From: Methylophaga thalassica
GTDB taxonomy: Bacteria > Pseudomonadota > Gammaproteobacteria > Nitrosococcales > Methylophagaceae
Length of the DNA: 64,000 bases
Assembly: GCF_030159795.1 (NCBI RefSeq)
Contig: NZ_BSND01000004.1
Location: 310,001-374,000 of the forward strand
Direction of reading: 5' to 3'
Each line of letters opens with the position of its first letter. Within the stretch, counting starts at the first letter, position 1. This document shows, piece by piece, positions 52,987 to 62,072 of the stretch. The notes below the pieces were generated by a model. That model was not told the origin of the DNA and searched no databases. It saw nothing but the letters and a program-made list of their open reading frames with translations. The translations under genes were made by a program, and so were the position numbers.

Positions 52987-53439
52987 AATAGATATCCAAA
53001 CAAGTAAGTAAGAAAGTCCTTTTCTATACACATCGTCATAGAGCCGCTTTTCTTTAATGGTTATTAGCGTCGGTTTTTTCTACTACACTATTTTTATTAC
53101 AAAATCAGGACTTCATAACTTAATTTTTTTACTCTATATTGATAGCTGTCACACCTTAAATAGTTTAATAAAGACGCATATCGACCACGCAAGAATACCT
53201 TTTCCGCTGAATGTCGTGCCTTATCGAATCACCGATGATTTCATATTGATAATCAATATGTTGATATGGTTATTCTCTATTTTAGTGTTACATCAATTAA
53301 GACGATTAGATGTGCGTATCGTTATTTAGCATAGTTGCTAACCCTACCTGCGTATGCGCAAGCAATCATATTGTTTGCCACAGAGACGAATACGTTTATC
53401 AAATTAACAATTAATCATCAGCGATTAAGGGATAGAAAA
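52987..53439. other. 453-bp intergenic region before the type III glutamine synthetase
   Basis: This AT-rich region between divergent genes must hold the FlxA-like and glutamine synthetase promoters. A 90-codon open frame at 53057-53329 has no ribosome site or recognisable protein character. I found no TGGC-N8-TGC sigma-54 signature. A palindrome TTAGCATAGTTGCTAA lies at 53326-53341. Confidence 0.5.
53326..53341. repeat. Palindromic motif upstream of glutamine synthetase
   Basis: TTAGCA-TAGT-TGCTAA is a 6-bp inverted repeat 99 bp before the glutamine synthetase ATG. A near-identical palindrome lies 55 bp before the PAS-GGDEF-EAL gene (59528-59546). It could be an operator of a dimeric regulator. 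Confidence 0.45.
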
Positions 53440-55614
53440 ATGAGTGGAAATGAATCACGTCTGCAAGCGATTTCAAACATCATAAACCGCCAGAAAACAG
53501 TCGTTCACAAACCTGAACCTCTAGATAAAATCTGGGCGACGGATGTTTTCAATCTGGCCAAAATGGAAGAAGCATTAAACAAGTCAGCCTTCAAGGCGGT
53601 TAAGCAAACTGTTCAAACAGGTGCGCCATTAGATCCCGCCGTTGCAGATGTTGTGGCTGCAGCGATGAAAAACTGGGCCTTATCAAAAGGCGTGAAGTTC
53701 TTCTCACATATTTTCTACCCCATGACCAATATCACCGCGGAAAAACACGATGGTTTTATTGTGACCAATGCTGAAGGCAATGCCATCACAGAATTCTCAG
53801 GCAGCTTATTGATTAAAGGCGAACCAGATGGCTCGTCTTTCCCTAACGGCAGTTTACGAATGACTAATGCCGCGCGTGGATATACCGCTTGGGACCCTAC
53901 TAGTCCGGCTTTCATTATGCATACTGAAAATGGCTCAACACTGATGATCCCGAGTGTTTTCATGTCATGGACTGGTGAAGCACTTGATAAGAAAATCCCT
54001 TTACTGCGATCAATTTCAGCCATGGATCGTGCAGCCAAGAAAGTCCTGACCTTAATGGGCGAGACAGATATTGCCCCACTTAATTCGAGCTGTGGTGCTG
54101 AGCAAGAATACTTTTTGGTAGACAGTAATTTTGCACTGGCTCGTCCTGATTTATTGTTAGCGGGCCGTACATTATTTGGAGCAGCTCCAGCAAAAGGTCA
54201 GCAGTTTGATGATCATTATTTCGGTGCTATTCCTGAACGTGTTCAGGTCTTTATGCAGGACTTTGAAGATCAGCTTTATCGTTTAGGTATTCCTGCGAAA
54301 ACACATCACAATGAAGTAGCTCCAGGCCAATTTGAAATTGCACCTTATTTCGAGTCAGCCAACATCGCTGCTGATCATCAGCAATTAATGATGACCTTGA
54401 TGAAAGCTACGGCAAAAAAACATGGCTTTATGTGTTTGCTGCATGAAAAACCTTTTGCCGGTGTCAATGGTTCTGGAAAACATGTTAACTGGTCTGTTGG
54501 CAATGCCACACAAGGAAACTTGTTGGACCCAGGTAAAACACCTCATGATAATCTGAATTTCTTATTATTCTGTGGCGCCGTTATTCGTGGTGTGCATCAA
54601 TATGGTCCCTTGCTTCGTGCCGTAATTGCATCTGCATCTAATGATCACCGCCTGGGAGCTAATGAAGCGCCTCCAGCCATTTTATCTGTGTATCTTGGCG
54701 ACCAATTAGAAAAAGTATTTCAAGATATTAAAGCAGGCAATATTGCGACCTCGAAAAAAGGTGGCGAAATGGATCTGGGTCTATCACAAATTCTAAAATT
54801 TGAACGTGATCCAGGTGACCGTAATCGTACTTCACCTTTTGCTTTCACAGGTAATCGCTTCGAATTCCGCGCTGTAGGTTCGTCACAATCCGTTTCCGGG
54901 CCATTAGTTGCAATGAACACCATGTTGGCTGATTCCCTTGAATGGATTGCTGATAAGCTTAAAACGGAATTAGACAGTGGCAAAGACCAAACTAATGCTG
55001 TCCTTGCTGTATTAAAACAGTTAATGGAACAACACGGTAACGTCGTTTTTGGCGGCAATGGTTATTCAGAAGAATGGCATAAAGCTGCTGTGGAAGAACG
55101 TGGTTTGAAAAACCTGCCTACTTCTGCTGACGCTCTTCCGTATCTTCGTGATGACGCCATTCGTGAATTATTTGCTCGTACCGGCGTGTTCACACCTGTT
55201 GAACTGGAAAGCCGCTTTGAGGTCTATGCCGAGCAATATATTCTTTCTATTGAGGTGGAAGCCAAGCTTGTCATTGAGATGGCAAAAACGTTGATTTACC
55301 CATCTGCCTCACAATATCTAGCAGAACTATCTGTCACGCACACCAGCATGGCGGATCTAGGTATTGAGATGAATAATGCCGTTGTCAGTACTATCGCTCA
55401 AGAAACTAATGCAATGTTAACCACCGTAGCTGATCTTCAAGCTGCGATAGAAAAACATGACTTTGACTCCATTGAAGCGCATATGAAGTTCTGTGCGAAC
55501 GATATTCGCAGCCTGATGGATAAGGTACGCAGTCATGTTGATATGCTGGAAGGTGAGGTTGCCGATGATTTATGGCCATTGCCTAAATATCGTGAGATGT
55601 TATTTATAAAATAA
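53440..55614 (+). CDS. Type III glutamine synthetase (GlnN-like)
   Basis: This 724-residue enzyme is of the large GSIII class, not the 470-residue GlnA. Signatures include FYPMTNITAEKHDGFI, NSSCGAEQEYFLVDS, THHNEVAPGQFEIAPYFES, FAGVNGSGKHVNWSVGNAT and RNRTSPFAFTGNRFEFRAVG. These hold the metal-binding and glutamate/ATP-binding residues. It would form ammonia-dependent glutamine. I use the ATG at 53440 with AAGGGA 8 bases upstream. GSIII is most familiar from Bacteroidetes and cyanobacteria and is less common in gammaproteobacteria. It is monocistronic with its own terminator. No adenylylation site is expected in this class. Confidence 0.93.
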   Translation: MSGNESRLQAISNIINRQKTVVHKPEPLDKIWATDVFNLAKMEEALNKSAFKAVKQTVQTGAPLDPAVADVVAAAMKNWALSKGVKFFSHIFYPMTNITAEKHDGFIVTNAEGNAITEFSGSLLIKGEPDGSSFPNGSLRMTNAARGYTAWDPTSPAFIMHTENGSTLMIPSVFMSWTGEALDKKIPLLRSISAMDRAAKKVLTLMGETDIAPLNSSCGAEQEYFLVDSNFALARPDLLLAGRTLFGAAPAKGQQFDDHYFGAIPERVQVFMQDFEDQLYRLGIPAKTHHNEVAPGQFEIAPYFESANIAADHQQLMMTLMKATAKKHGFMCLLHEKPFAGVNGSGKHVNWSVGNATQGNLLDPGKTPHDNLNFLLFCGAVIRGVHQYGPLLRAVIASASNDHRLGANEAPPAILSVYLGDQLEKVFQDIKAGNIATSKKGGEMDLGLSQILKFERDPGDRNRTSPFAFTGNRFEFRAVGSSQSVSGPLVAMNTMLADSLEWIADKLKTELDSGKDQTNAVLAVLKQLMEQHGNVVFGGNGYSEEWHKAAVEERGLKNLPTSADALPYLRDDAIRELFARTGVFTPVELESRFEVYAEQYILSIEVEAKLVIEMAKTLIYPSASQYLAELSVTHTSMADLGIEMNNAVVSTIAQETNAMLTTVADLQAAIEKHDFDSIEAHMKFCANDIRSLMDKVRSHVDMLEGEVADDLWPLPKYREMLFIK

Positions 55615-55631
55615 GCCGTTTTGACGACGAT

Positions 55632-55659
55632 AAAAAGGCCGCTATCAGCGGCCTTTTTT
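55632..55659 (+). terminator. Rho-independent terminator of glutamine synthetase
   Basis: An 11-bp perfect stem (AAAAAGGCCGC/GCGGCCTTTTT) with a 5-base loop ends in six T, 17 bp after the stop codon. Confidence 0.95.
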
Positions 55660-55685
55660 CTTACTGATATTGGGGAGAAATAGCT

Positions 55686-56033
55686 TTGCCACATTGTATT
55701 ATTGAACATTCCGCATCGACTGCCGACATCACCAATGATGCCGCTTTAGTGTCGACTGTGCATCAAGCAGCTGTCGACGCTTTACTGTTTGAGCCAGCTC
55801 ATATCAAAACACGCAGTATTGCTTACCCAACATTTCAACTGGGTGATCATCATAGCCACTTTATACATGTCACCGTCAGGCTTCATCGGGGACGAACAGA
55901 AGAACAGAAAAAACGCTTAACGAATCTGATTGTAGAACGTCTCTGTACTACCTTGCCTTTGGCCGATATCACCATTACCGCAGAAACTGTTGAGATTGAT
56001 ACTCCAACCTATGCAAAAGCAACATTGGTATAA
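55686..56033 (+). CDS. 5-carboxymethyl-2-hydroxymuconate delta-isomerase-like tautomerase
   Basis: This 115-residue protein begins MPHCIIEHSAS, so the mature N-terminal Pro is the catalytic base of the tautomerase superfamily. RSIAYPTFQLGDHHSHFIHV and RLHRGRTEEQKKRLTNLIVE match HpaF-type isomerases of homoprotocatechuate degradation. The start codon is TTG with GGGGAGA upstream. No other hpa gene is present, so the substrate is not defined by context. Confidence 0.85.
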   Translation: MPHCIIEHSASTADITNDAALVSTVHQAAVDALLFEPAHIKTRSIAYPTFQLGDHHSHFIHVTVRLHRGRTEEQKKRLTNLIVERLCTTLPLADITITAETVEIDTPTYAKATLV

Positions 56034-56162
56034 ATATCAATATCACTGCTTAAGTTACGTTTAAGTAATCCATAGAACAATAACGCTGTCGTCCTATTAA
56101 CAATAGGTCACTCATCGAAATAGAGGCTTCAACTCTAATAGATTTAAAACAGTGAGGCAGCA

Positions 56163-56921
56163 GTGAAAACAGAACATCATGAGATTGTAAGCAAGGTACC
56201 GGAAGTCACCCTAATATTTTGGATAATCAAGATATTTGCTACCACCGTGGGTGAAACAGCTGGCGATTTAGTTTCAATGGCAATGAATATTGGCTATCTC
56301 ATCAGTAGCATCATTTTTGCTGTTATTTTTCTTACTGTAGTGTCGTTCCAAATCAATGCCCGAACATTTAACGTGTTCATCTACTGGTCCACTATTATTG
56401 CAACCACTACACTGGGTACAACGATTGCTGACTTTACTGATCGCTCACTAGGGATTGGTTATGCCGGTGGTTCTACACTGTTGTTAGTATTATTGATGTT
56501 ATCGTTATTTATCTGGCGCAACAGTCTAGGCTCAGTTTCCATTCAACAGATACGTTCGCCCAAAGCCGAAATGTTTTATTGGATTACCATTTTATTTTCA
56601 CAAACATTAGGAACCGCTTTGGGTGATTGGGTTGCAGATACTGAAGGACTGGGTTACGCAACTAGCGCGTTGTTATTTAGCGCAGTGCTTATCAGCATTG
56701 CCATTGTCTATTTCACTACCGCTGTTTCACACACTGTTTTGTTCTGGGCGGCATTTATTTTCACCCGACCATTAGGTGCGGTAGTAGGTGACTTCCTTGA
56801 TAAACCCGTGGCTGAAGGTGGTCTGGCACTGAGTCATTTGGGCATAACCAGCTTATTGCTGACGCTCATGTTAATTCTGATATTCAGTTTTAAACAGCGG
56901 GCGGCAAGACTATCGCATTGA
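56163..56921 (+). CDS. Uncharacterised membrane protein with four internal repeats (COG4705-like)
   Basis: This 252-residue protein has eight or so membrane helices arranged as four repeats. Each begins with (F/Y)W and carries a T(T/Q)xLGxxxxD motif followed by GY (FWIIKIFATTVGETAGD, YWSTIIATTTLGTTIAD, YWITILFSQTLGTALGD, FWAAFIFTRPLGAVVGD). The GTG start has GAGG upstream. Each repeat keeps an acidic residue in the membrane, suggesting cation handling. No function is established to my knowledge. Confidence 0.8.
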   Translation: MKTEHHEIVSKVPEVTLIFWIIKIFATTVGETAGDLVSMAMNIGYLISSIIFAVIFLTVVSFQINARTFNVFIYWSTIIATTTLGTTIADFTDRSLGIGYAGGSTLLLVLLMLSLFIWRNSLGSVSIQQIRSPKAEMFYWITILFSQTLGTALGDWVADTEGLGYATSALLFSAVLISIAIVYFTTAVSHTVLFWAAFIFTRPLGAVVGDFLDKPVAEGGLALSHLGITSLLLTLMLILIFSFKQRAARLSH

Positions 56922-57101
56922 CTCTTCGGCGATGTATCCCCCCTGTTTGAAAACGGATAGACTTCATTGATAAATATATTTTGGCTGGATGTCTGGCATG
57001 GATATTAATCTTAGGCTAAGAAACGACAGTCATGTATCATTATTTAATAAGTATTCCCTACTCTTAACAAGATCATTTCAGGTAAACAGTAAGCGTGTCA
57101 T

Positions 57102-57320
57102 ATGAATCAACAACCCAATAACCCATTACATGGCATTACGCTTGAAACGATTGTTACTGAACTGGTCGAACATTTCGGCTGGGATGGCTTTGCTCAGCGT
57201 ATCAACTTGAACTGTTTCAAGAACGATCCTTCCGTTAAATCCTCGTTGAAATTTCTGCGCAGAACAGACTGGGCCAGAAAAAAAGTCGAGCAACTTTACA
57301 TCAGTACATTCAGCCGCTAG
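57102..57320 (+). CDS. VF530 family small DNA-binding-like protein
   Basis: This 72-residue protein matches the VF530 (DUF2132) family closely: [60 protein letters not shown]. The family fold is helical and proposed to bind DNA, but a role is not established. The EmrE-like gene follows after 4 bp, so they are cotranscribed. Confidence 0.9.
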   Translation: MNQQPNNPLHGITLETIVTELVEHFGWDGFAQRINLNCFKNDPSVKSSLKFLRRTDWARKKVEQLYISTFSR

Positions 57321-57324
57321 CACG

Positions 57325-57657
57325 ATGCCACATTGGATATATTTAGCTATCGCTATCGTTGCTGAGGTCATTGCAACCTCAGCCCTGAAAGCAAGCCATG
57401 AATTTACCCGACTTGTTCCCACGATAATTGTCGTTACCGGCTATCTGACCGCCTTTTACTTTCTTACTCTTTCCCTGCGAGTCATTCCTGTTGGTATTGC
57501 CTATGCCATCTGGGCCGGGCTTGGAATTGTGCTTATCGCCATCATCTCCTGGATACTTTACGGGCAAAAACTCGATTTGCCTGCCCTGCTTGGCATGGGC
57601 TTAATTATCTCAGGCGTGCTGGTAATCAACCTATTTTCCAAAACAGGTGGACATTAA
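57325..57657 (+). CDS. Small multidrug resistance (EmrE-type) efflux protein
   Basis: This 110-residue protein has four membrane helices. The essential Glu14 is in [15 protein letters not shown], and Tyr60 and Trp63 (AYAIWAGLG) line the substrate site as in EmrE. It would exchange protons for lipophilic cations or quaternary ammonium compounds. It follows VF530 after 4 bp and is convergent with the SDR gene. Confidence 0.93.
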   Translation: MPHWIYLAIAIVAEVIATSALKASHEFTRLVPTIIVVTGYLTAFYFLTLSLRVIPVGIAYAIWAGLGIVLIAIISWILYGQKLDLPALLGMGLIISGVLVINLFSKTGGH

Positions 57658-57673
57658 CCACACTCTTTATTTA

Positions 57674-58429
57674 TTAGATAAACATACCACCTGAAGCTTC
57701 AATTCGCTGACCGTTAACCCATGCACTATCGTCACTAATCAGCATTGCCATCGCCTTAGCAATATCATCTGGCAAGCCGACTCTGCCTAAAGCAGTCTGA
57801 TTAGCGAGACTGCGATTCAGCTCTGCATTATCTCGAACAACGCCACCACCAAAATCAGTTTCAATGGCTCCCGGTGCCAGAGTATTGACTCGAATCTGCC
57901 TTGTACCGAGTTCCTTTGCCAAATAACGTGTTAATACTTCAACACCACCTTTCATCATTGCATAAGCGGCATAGCCAGGCAGAGAGAAACGCGCTAAACC
58001 TGATGAGATATGAATAATCTGACCTTGAGGCGCGATCATGGCTAACAACGATTGGGTAAGAAAGAACGGTGCTTTCAAGTGAATGTTCATTAAGGTATCA
58101 AAATCAGACTCGGTAGTATCTTCAAATGACTTATGTATACCGATCCCCGCATTATGAATAATGACATCCAGCTGGTTGGATTCAAACGCCGTTCCAAGTT
58201 GAGTTTTAACTGCATCGGCAAAGCTATTGAAAGTAGACGCTTGACTGACATCCAATGCTATCGCTGTTGCGGCCTGCCCTTTTTCGTGAATGGCGTCTAC
58301 CACCTCGTCTGCTGCAGTCTTGTTTTGGTTATAGGTAATAATCACGTCACAACCTTTGTCTGCTATATAAAGCGCAGTTTCGCGTCCCAACCCTCGACTA
58401 CCACCTGTAATCAATACTAGTTTTTTCAT
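57674..58429 (-). CDS. Short-chain dehydrogenase/reductase
   Basis: This 251-residue SDR has the cofactor loop TGGSRGLG (8-15), NAG in HNAGIGIHKS, catalytic Ser in HISSGLARFS and the Tyr-x3-Lys as YAMMK. The C-terminal DSAWVNGQRIEASGGMF is typical of the classical family (often annotated as 3-oxoacyl-ACP reductase-like). The frame extends 15 codons upstream, but the ATG at 58429 gives the family start MKKLVLITGG. It is divergent from a LysR regulator, its likely controller. The substrate is unknown. Confidence 0.92.
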   Translation of the reverse strand: MKKLVLITGGSRGLGRETALYIADKGCDVIITYNQNKTAADEVVDAIHEKGQAATAIALDVSQASTFNSFADAVKTQLGTAFESNQLDVIIHNAGIGIHKSFEDTTESDFDTLMNIHLKAPFFLTQSLLAMIAPQGQIIHISSGLARFSLPGYAAYAMMKGGVEVLTRYLAKELGTRQIRVNTLAPGAIETDFGGGVVRDNAELNRSLANQTALGRVGLPDDIAKAMAMLISDDSAWVNGQRIEASGGMFI

Positions 58430-58543
58430 CTTAATTATCTCTTCTGGTGAATTAACTGAAATCATAAAGACCAATTAATTCATGATAAACAGACAAAAAC
58501 CGATATCATTGTTTGGATATAACAAACAGTAGATAAGATTAGT

Positions 58544-59443
58544 ATGGATAAATTGGAAAACATGAAACGGTTTGTTGCTGTCGTACAATCCGGCAGTTTT
58601 ACCCGAGCTGCAGATGTGCTTGGTTTACCTAAATCCAGCGTCTCTGAAGCAGTTAAGTCACTTGAGCAACAGATTAAAACCAGGCTTTTACAACGAAGTA
58701 CCCGCCAGATTAATCTCACCCATGATGGCAAAATTTATCTTGAAAAATGTCTATCCATACTTGAGCAAGTAGACATGCTTGACACGCATTTCTTACATCC
58801 CTCACAGCTATCTGGCACATTACATATCGATATGCCTAGTCGCTTTGCCGCCAATATTGTTCTTCCAAACCTGCATGACTGGTATGACAGTTATCCAAAT
58901 ATCAATATCAAACTCAGCTGCCATGACCAACGCACAGATTTAATTAAAGACGGTATTGATTGTGTTATCCGTGCCGGCCAACTTGAAGATAGCAGCTTAA
59001 TTGCACGGCCATTACTCACCTTATCAACGATTAATTGTGTCAGTACGATCTATGCAGATAAATATGGTGTACCCATGTCTATCGAAGATCTAACTCACCA
59101 TGTATTAATTGATTACGCGCAAAATCTGCAAACACAAACACCCGTATTTGAGTATGTAAAAGATGAAGTTGTCCATCATTTACCAATGACAAGCAAACTC
59201 CAGGTTAACAGTACAGATGCCTATTTATTCTCTTGCCTGTCTGGTCTGGGAATTGCTCAGATTCCGGACTTAAGTGCCCGAAGCTATATAGATAGTGGTG
59301 AGTTGATCGAAGTATTGCCAGACTTAAAAGCACCTGCTATTCCAATTTCCATCGTATATCCATCGCGCAGACAAATCCCTAAACGACTGAGCTTATTTAT
59401 GGATTGGTTGGAAGCACAGACCAAAAAGGTTCGGCCAGATTAA
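58544..59443 (+). CDS. LysR-family transcriptional regulator
   Basis: This 299-residue protein has an N-terminal winged helix-turn-helix (FVAVVQSGSFTRAADVLGLP then SSVSEAVKSLEQQIKTRLL) and a periplasmic-binding-like effector domain from about residue 90 (LHIDMPSRFAANIVLPNLHD). It resembles the AaeR/DhcR-like group of LysR proteins. It is divergent from the SDR gene with a 114-bp shared region; this is the usual regulator-target arrangement. Confidence 0.93.
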   Translation: MDKLENMKRFVAVVQSGSFTRAADVLGLPKSSVSEAVKSLEQQIKTRLLQRSTRQINLTHDGKIYLEKCLSILEQVDMLDTHFLHPSQLSGTLHIDMPSRFAANIVLPNLHDWYDSYPNINIKLSCHDQRTDLIKDGIDCVIRAGQLEDSSLIARPLLTLSTINCVSTIYADKYGVPMSIEDLTHHVLIDYAQNLQTQTPVFEYVKDEVVHHLPMTSKLQVNSTDAYLFSCLSGLGIAQIPDLSARSYIDSGELIEVLPDLKAPAIPISIVYPSRRQIPKRLSLFMDWLEAQTKKVRPD

Positions 59444-59527
59444 TCCAAACAAGGTCTAAAAGTAATTAGGCCACAACAAAATAGACAGCATATTTTTTCT
59501 GTGCTAAAACCATTTTAAACGTAGGTA

Positions 59528-59546
59528 TTTAGCATAGCTTGCTAAA
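59528..59546. repeat. Palindromic motif upstream of the PAS-GGDEF-EAL gene
   Basis: TTTAGCA-TAGCT-TGCTAAA is a 7-bp inverted repeat 55 bp before the start. It matches the palindrome before the glutamine synthetase (53326-53341), including the TAG centre. Confidence 0.45.
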
Positions 59547-59600
59547 GCCATTTAAATATACGTTTCATCTGTGGTTTAAGCAGAAAAAGGATACTTCCGT

Positions 59601-61934
59601 TTGGACGCCAAAGCAGCCGCTGAGAGACCCATTCAACAAGATGAGAAAACGGCATTACAAGCCGAGATCATCAACATGTTGTTCGGTAGCAACCTCAAAT
59701 CTTTTATCGTTGCTAGCCTTGTTGCTATCACATTGGCCTATGTGGAATACGATCAAGTCAACAACATCATATTATTCAGCTGGTGCGTCATTTTTTGCTT
59801 CGTTTATGGCCTTCGCTTCTATACCACGCTCTATTTTCAACGACACTCAGCTGATTACCCCACAGATTATTGGTTAAATATCTTCCGGTTATCAACTCTA
59901 GCGTGTGGAATGGCGTGGGGATTTGCTGGGTATTACTTTCTTTCAGAAACCAATGAAGTTGCTCATAAAGCTTTCATCACTCTCGTTATTGTCGGCGTAA
60001 CAGGGGGGGCAATGGTGGTATATGCTGTAGATGCCATCACATCAAAATTATTCTCTGGCAGTATCTACCTGGTGTCTTTGCCCGGCTTTTTTACCAACGA
60101 GACAGAACTGTCACTGGCAATGGCCGTTCTGTTAGCCGTTTATATTGTCTATATTTCAATAGCATCGACTAATTTGGGTAAAAAGCTTCATGAAAACATC
60201 TTGCTACATCATGCTGCTATCAAACAACAGGAAGAAATCGAAAAATTATCTCAACATCAACGTATCCATTTAGACCATACCCCAATGGGCGTGATCGAAT
60301 GGGATCTCAATCTATGTGTTGTTTCATGGAATGCGGCCGCGCAAGAGATTTTTGGCTATAGTCAAGATGAAGCACTTCATCAACATGCCAGTTTTATTTT
60401 GCCATTAGATATTCAACATCAAGTGCTTCAAAAAATGCACAAACTCATTTCAGAAGGCAATTCGACACATTGTCAAAATGAAAACCTGACCAAAGAGCAT
60501 GAGATTATTTACTGTGAGTGGACCTATACCGCTTTACGTGACAGTGAGAATCAAGTCGTGGTTTTAGCCACGCTGGTGCAGAACAAAACGGAATTCAAAA
60601 AAAATCAGGATGAAATCCAATACCTTGCTTATTACGATACATTAACTGACTTGCCTAATCGACGCTTATTAACAGACCGTGTCACGCATGCAATGCATTC
60701 AAGCAGTCGAAACAAATCTTATTGCGCTGTTTTCTTCATTGACTTGGATAACTTTAAAAATATTAATGACTTACATGGACATTCTGCTGGCGACATGTTG
60801 CTAAAATCGGTGTCAACACGACTTAAAACACTGCTAAGAGAAGAAGATACCATTGCCCGTTTTGGTGGCGATGAATTCGTGATCTTAGTCGAGAATATTG
60901 GTGAAACACTCGGCAAAAGCAAAAAAATAGCAGAATTAATCTCCAATAAAATCATTAATGGAATCAGTGACATATACAACATTGGCAATGTTCAGTATCG
61001 AACTTCGTGCAGCATTGGCATTTGCAACTTTCTCGGCGATACTCTATCCGTTAATGAAATCTTTAAACGCGCTGATAATGCCATGTTTCAGGCTAAGTCA
61101 GATGGTCGTAGTTGTTTTCGCTTTTTTGATGAAAAACTGCAACCAAGTATTGAATTCAAAGCCAGCCTGGAAAATGACCTCCGCGATGCTATTTTTAATC
61201 GCGATATCATTCCCTACTTTCAGCCTCAGGTGAATCATCGTCATGAATTGATCGGAGCAGAAATTTTACTGCGTTGGCAACATCCTAAACATGGCATGAT
61301 TTCACCGGCAGAGTTTATTCCGATTGCTGAAGACTCTGATATTATTCACCGTATTGGTACGGAAGTATTGCAGAGTGCCTGTAAACAATTAGCGATTTGG
61401 CAGAATAATCCCGAGACAGCCCATTTAGTATTATCCGTTAACATCAGTGCACGACAGTTTATGCAAAAGAACTTTGTTGAAACTGTTTTATCAAGCATTG
61501 AGACATATCACTGTTCTGGCTCGCGTTTGCGACTGGAAATAACTGAGAGCCTGATGTTAAAAAATATCAATGAACTAGCGACAAAAATTGAAAAACTACG
61601 GTCTTATGGCATCACTTTATCGCTAGATGACTTTGGCACGGGCTACTCTTCTCTATCCATACTACGTAGCTTTCCGCTGGATGAAATCAAGATCGATAAA
61701 AGTTTTGTCGATCACATGCTGGAAAATGCAAATGATGCTCATATCATTCGCACAGTCATTAATATGAGTAATCATATGGGCATGACAGTGATTGCTGAAG
61801 GTGTGGAAACTGAAGCTCAGGAAGCCTTCCTGGCTGAAAACGGCTGTTTGAATTATCAAGGGTATTTATTTGGCAAACCTATGCCTTTAGACGACTTTAG
61901 CGATTACATCAAAAAGCCCCTATCTCTTCATTAA
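59601..61934 (+). CDS. Membrane-bound PAS-GGDEF-EAL c-di-GMP signalling protein
   Basis: This is a 777-residue protein. Residues 25-200 hold about six membrane helices. A PAS domain follows (about 225-330: MGVIEWDLNLCVVSWNAAAQ). The GGDEF domain (about 340-500) keeps FGGDEF and the I-site as REED. The EAL domain (about 515-770) keeps ExLxR as EILLR, SVNISARQF, SLDDFGTGYSS, the Lys in EIKIDKSFV and the EGVET motif. Both domains look catalytically intact, so the net direction of c-di-GMP turnover cannot be told. The start is TTG with AAAGGA 12 bases upstream; the next Met (MLFGSN) would cost 25 residues. Confidence 0.93.
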   Translation: MDAKAAAERPIQQDEKTALQAEIINMLFGSNLKSFIVASLVAITLAYVEYDQVNNIILFSWCVIFCFVYGLRFYTTLYFQRHSADYPTDYWLNIFRLSTLACGMAWGFAGYYFLSETNEVAHKAFITLVIVGVTGGAMVVYAVDAITSKLFSGSIYLVSLPGFFTNETELSLAMAVLLAVYIVYISIASTNLGKKLHENILLHHAAIKQQEEIEKLSQHQRIHLDHTPMGVIEWDLNLCVVSWNAAAQEIFGYSQDEALHQHASFILPLDIQHQVLQKMHKLISEGNSTHCQNENLTKEHEIIYCEWTYTALRDSENQVVVLATLVQNKTEFKKNQDEIQYLAYYDTLTDLPNRRLLTDRVTHAMHSSSRNKSYCAVFFIDLDNFKNINDLHGHSAGDMLLKSVSTRLKTLLREEDTIARFGGDEFVILVENIGETLGKSKKIAELISNKIINGISDIYNIGNVQYRTSCSIGICNFLGDTLSVNEIFKRADNAMFQAKSDGRSCFRFFDEKLQPSIEFKASLENDLRDAIFNRDIIPYFQPQVNHRHELIGAEILLRWQHPKHGMISPAEFIPIAEDSDIIHRIGTEVLQSACKQLAIWQNNPETAHLVLSVNISARQFMQKNFVETVLSSIETYHCSGSRLRLEITESLMLKNINELATKIEKLRSYGITLSLDDFGTGYSSLSILRSFPLDEIKIDKSFVDHMLENANDAHIIRTVINMSNHMGMTVIAEGVETEAQEAFLAENGCLNYQGYLFGKPMPLDDFSDYIKKPLSLH

Positions 61935-62072
61935 GCCACTGCCTTTATCACATTCGATTAAGTAGTGATTTGAGGCTATAATTCTTTCCTTGCGATCGTA
62001 GCCCGTCACACCTCACTCAATTGCTGCTCGCTACTGCTGTAATCACTTTTTAGCTATATAAATCCCTTATCT

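Noticed and set aside
53057-53329. 90-codon hydrophobic open frame before glutamine synthetase
   Set aside because: AT-rich intergenic DNA, no ribosome binding site, no protein-like pattern; hydrophobicity follows from T-rich codons.
53335-53439. N-terminal 35-residue extension of glutamine synthetase
   Set aside because: The first codon lies in the palindrome region without a ribosome site, while the ATG at 53440 has one and matches the family start.
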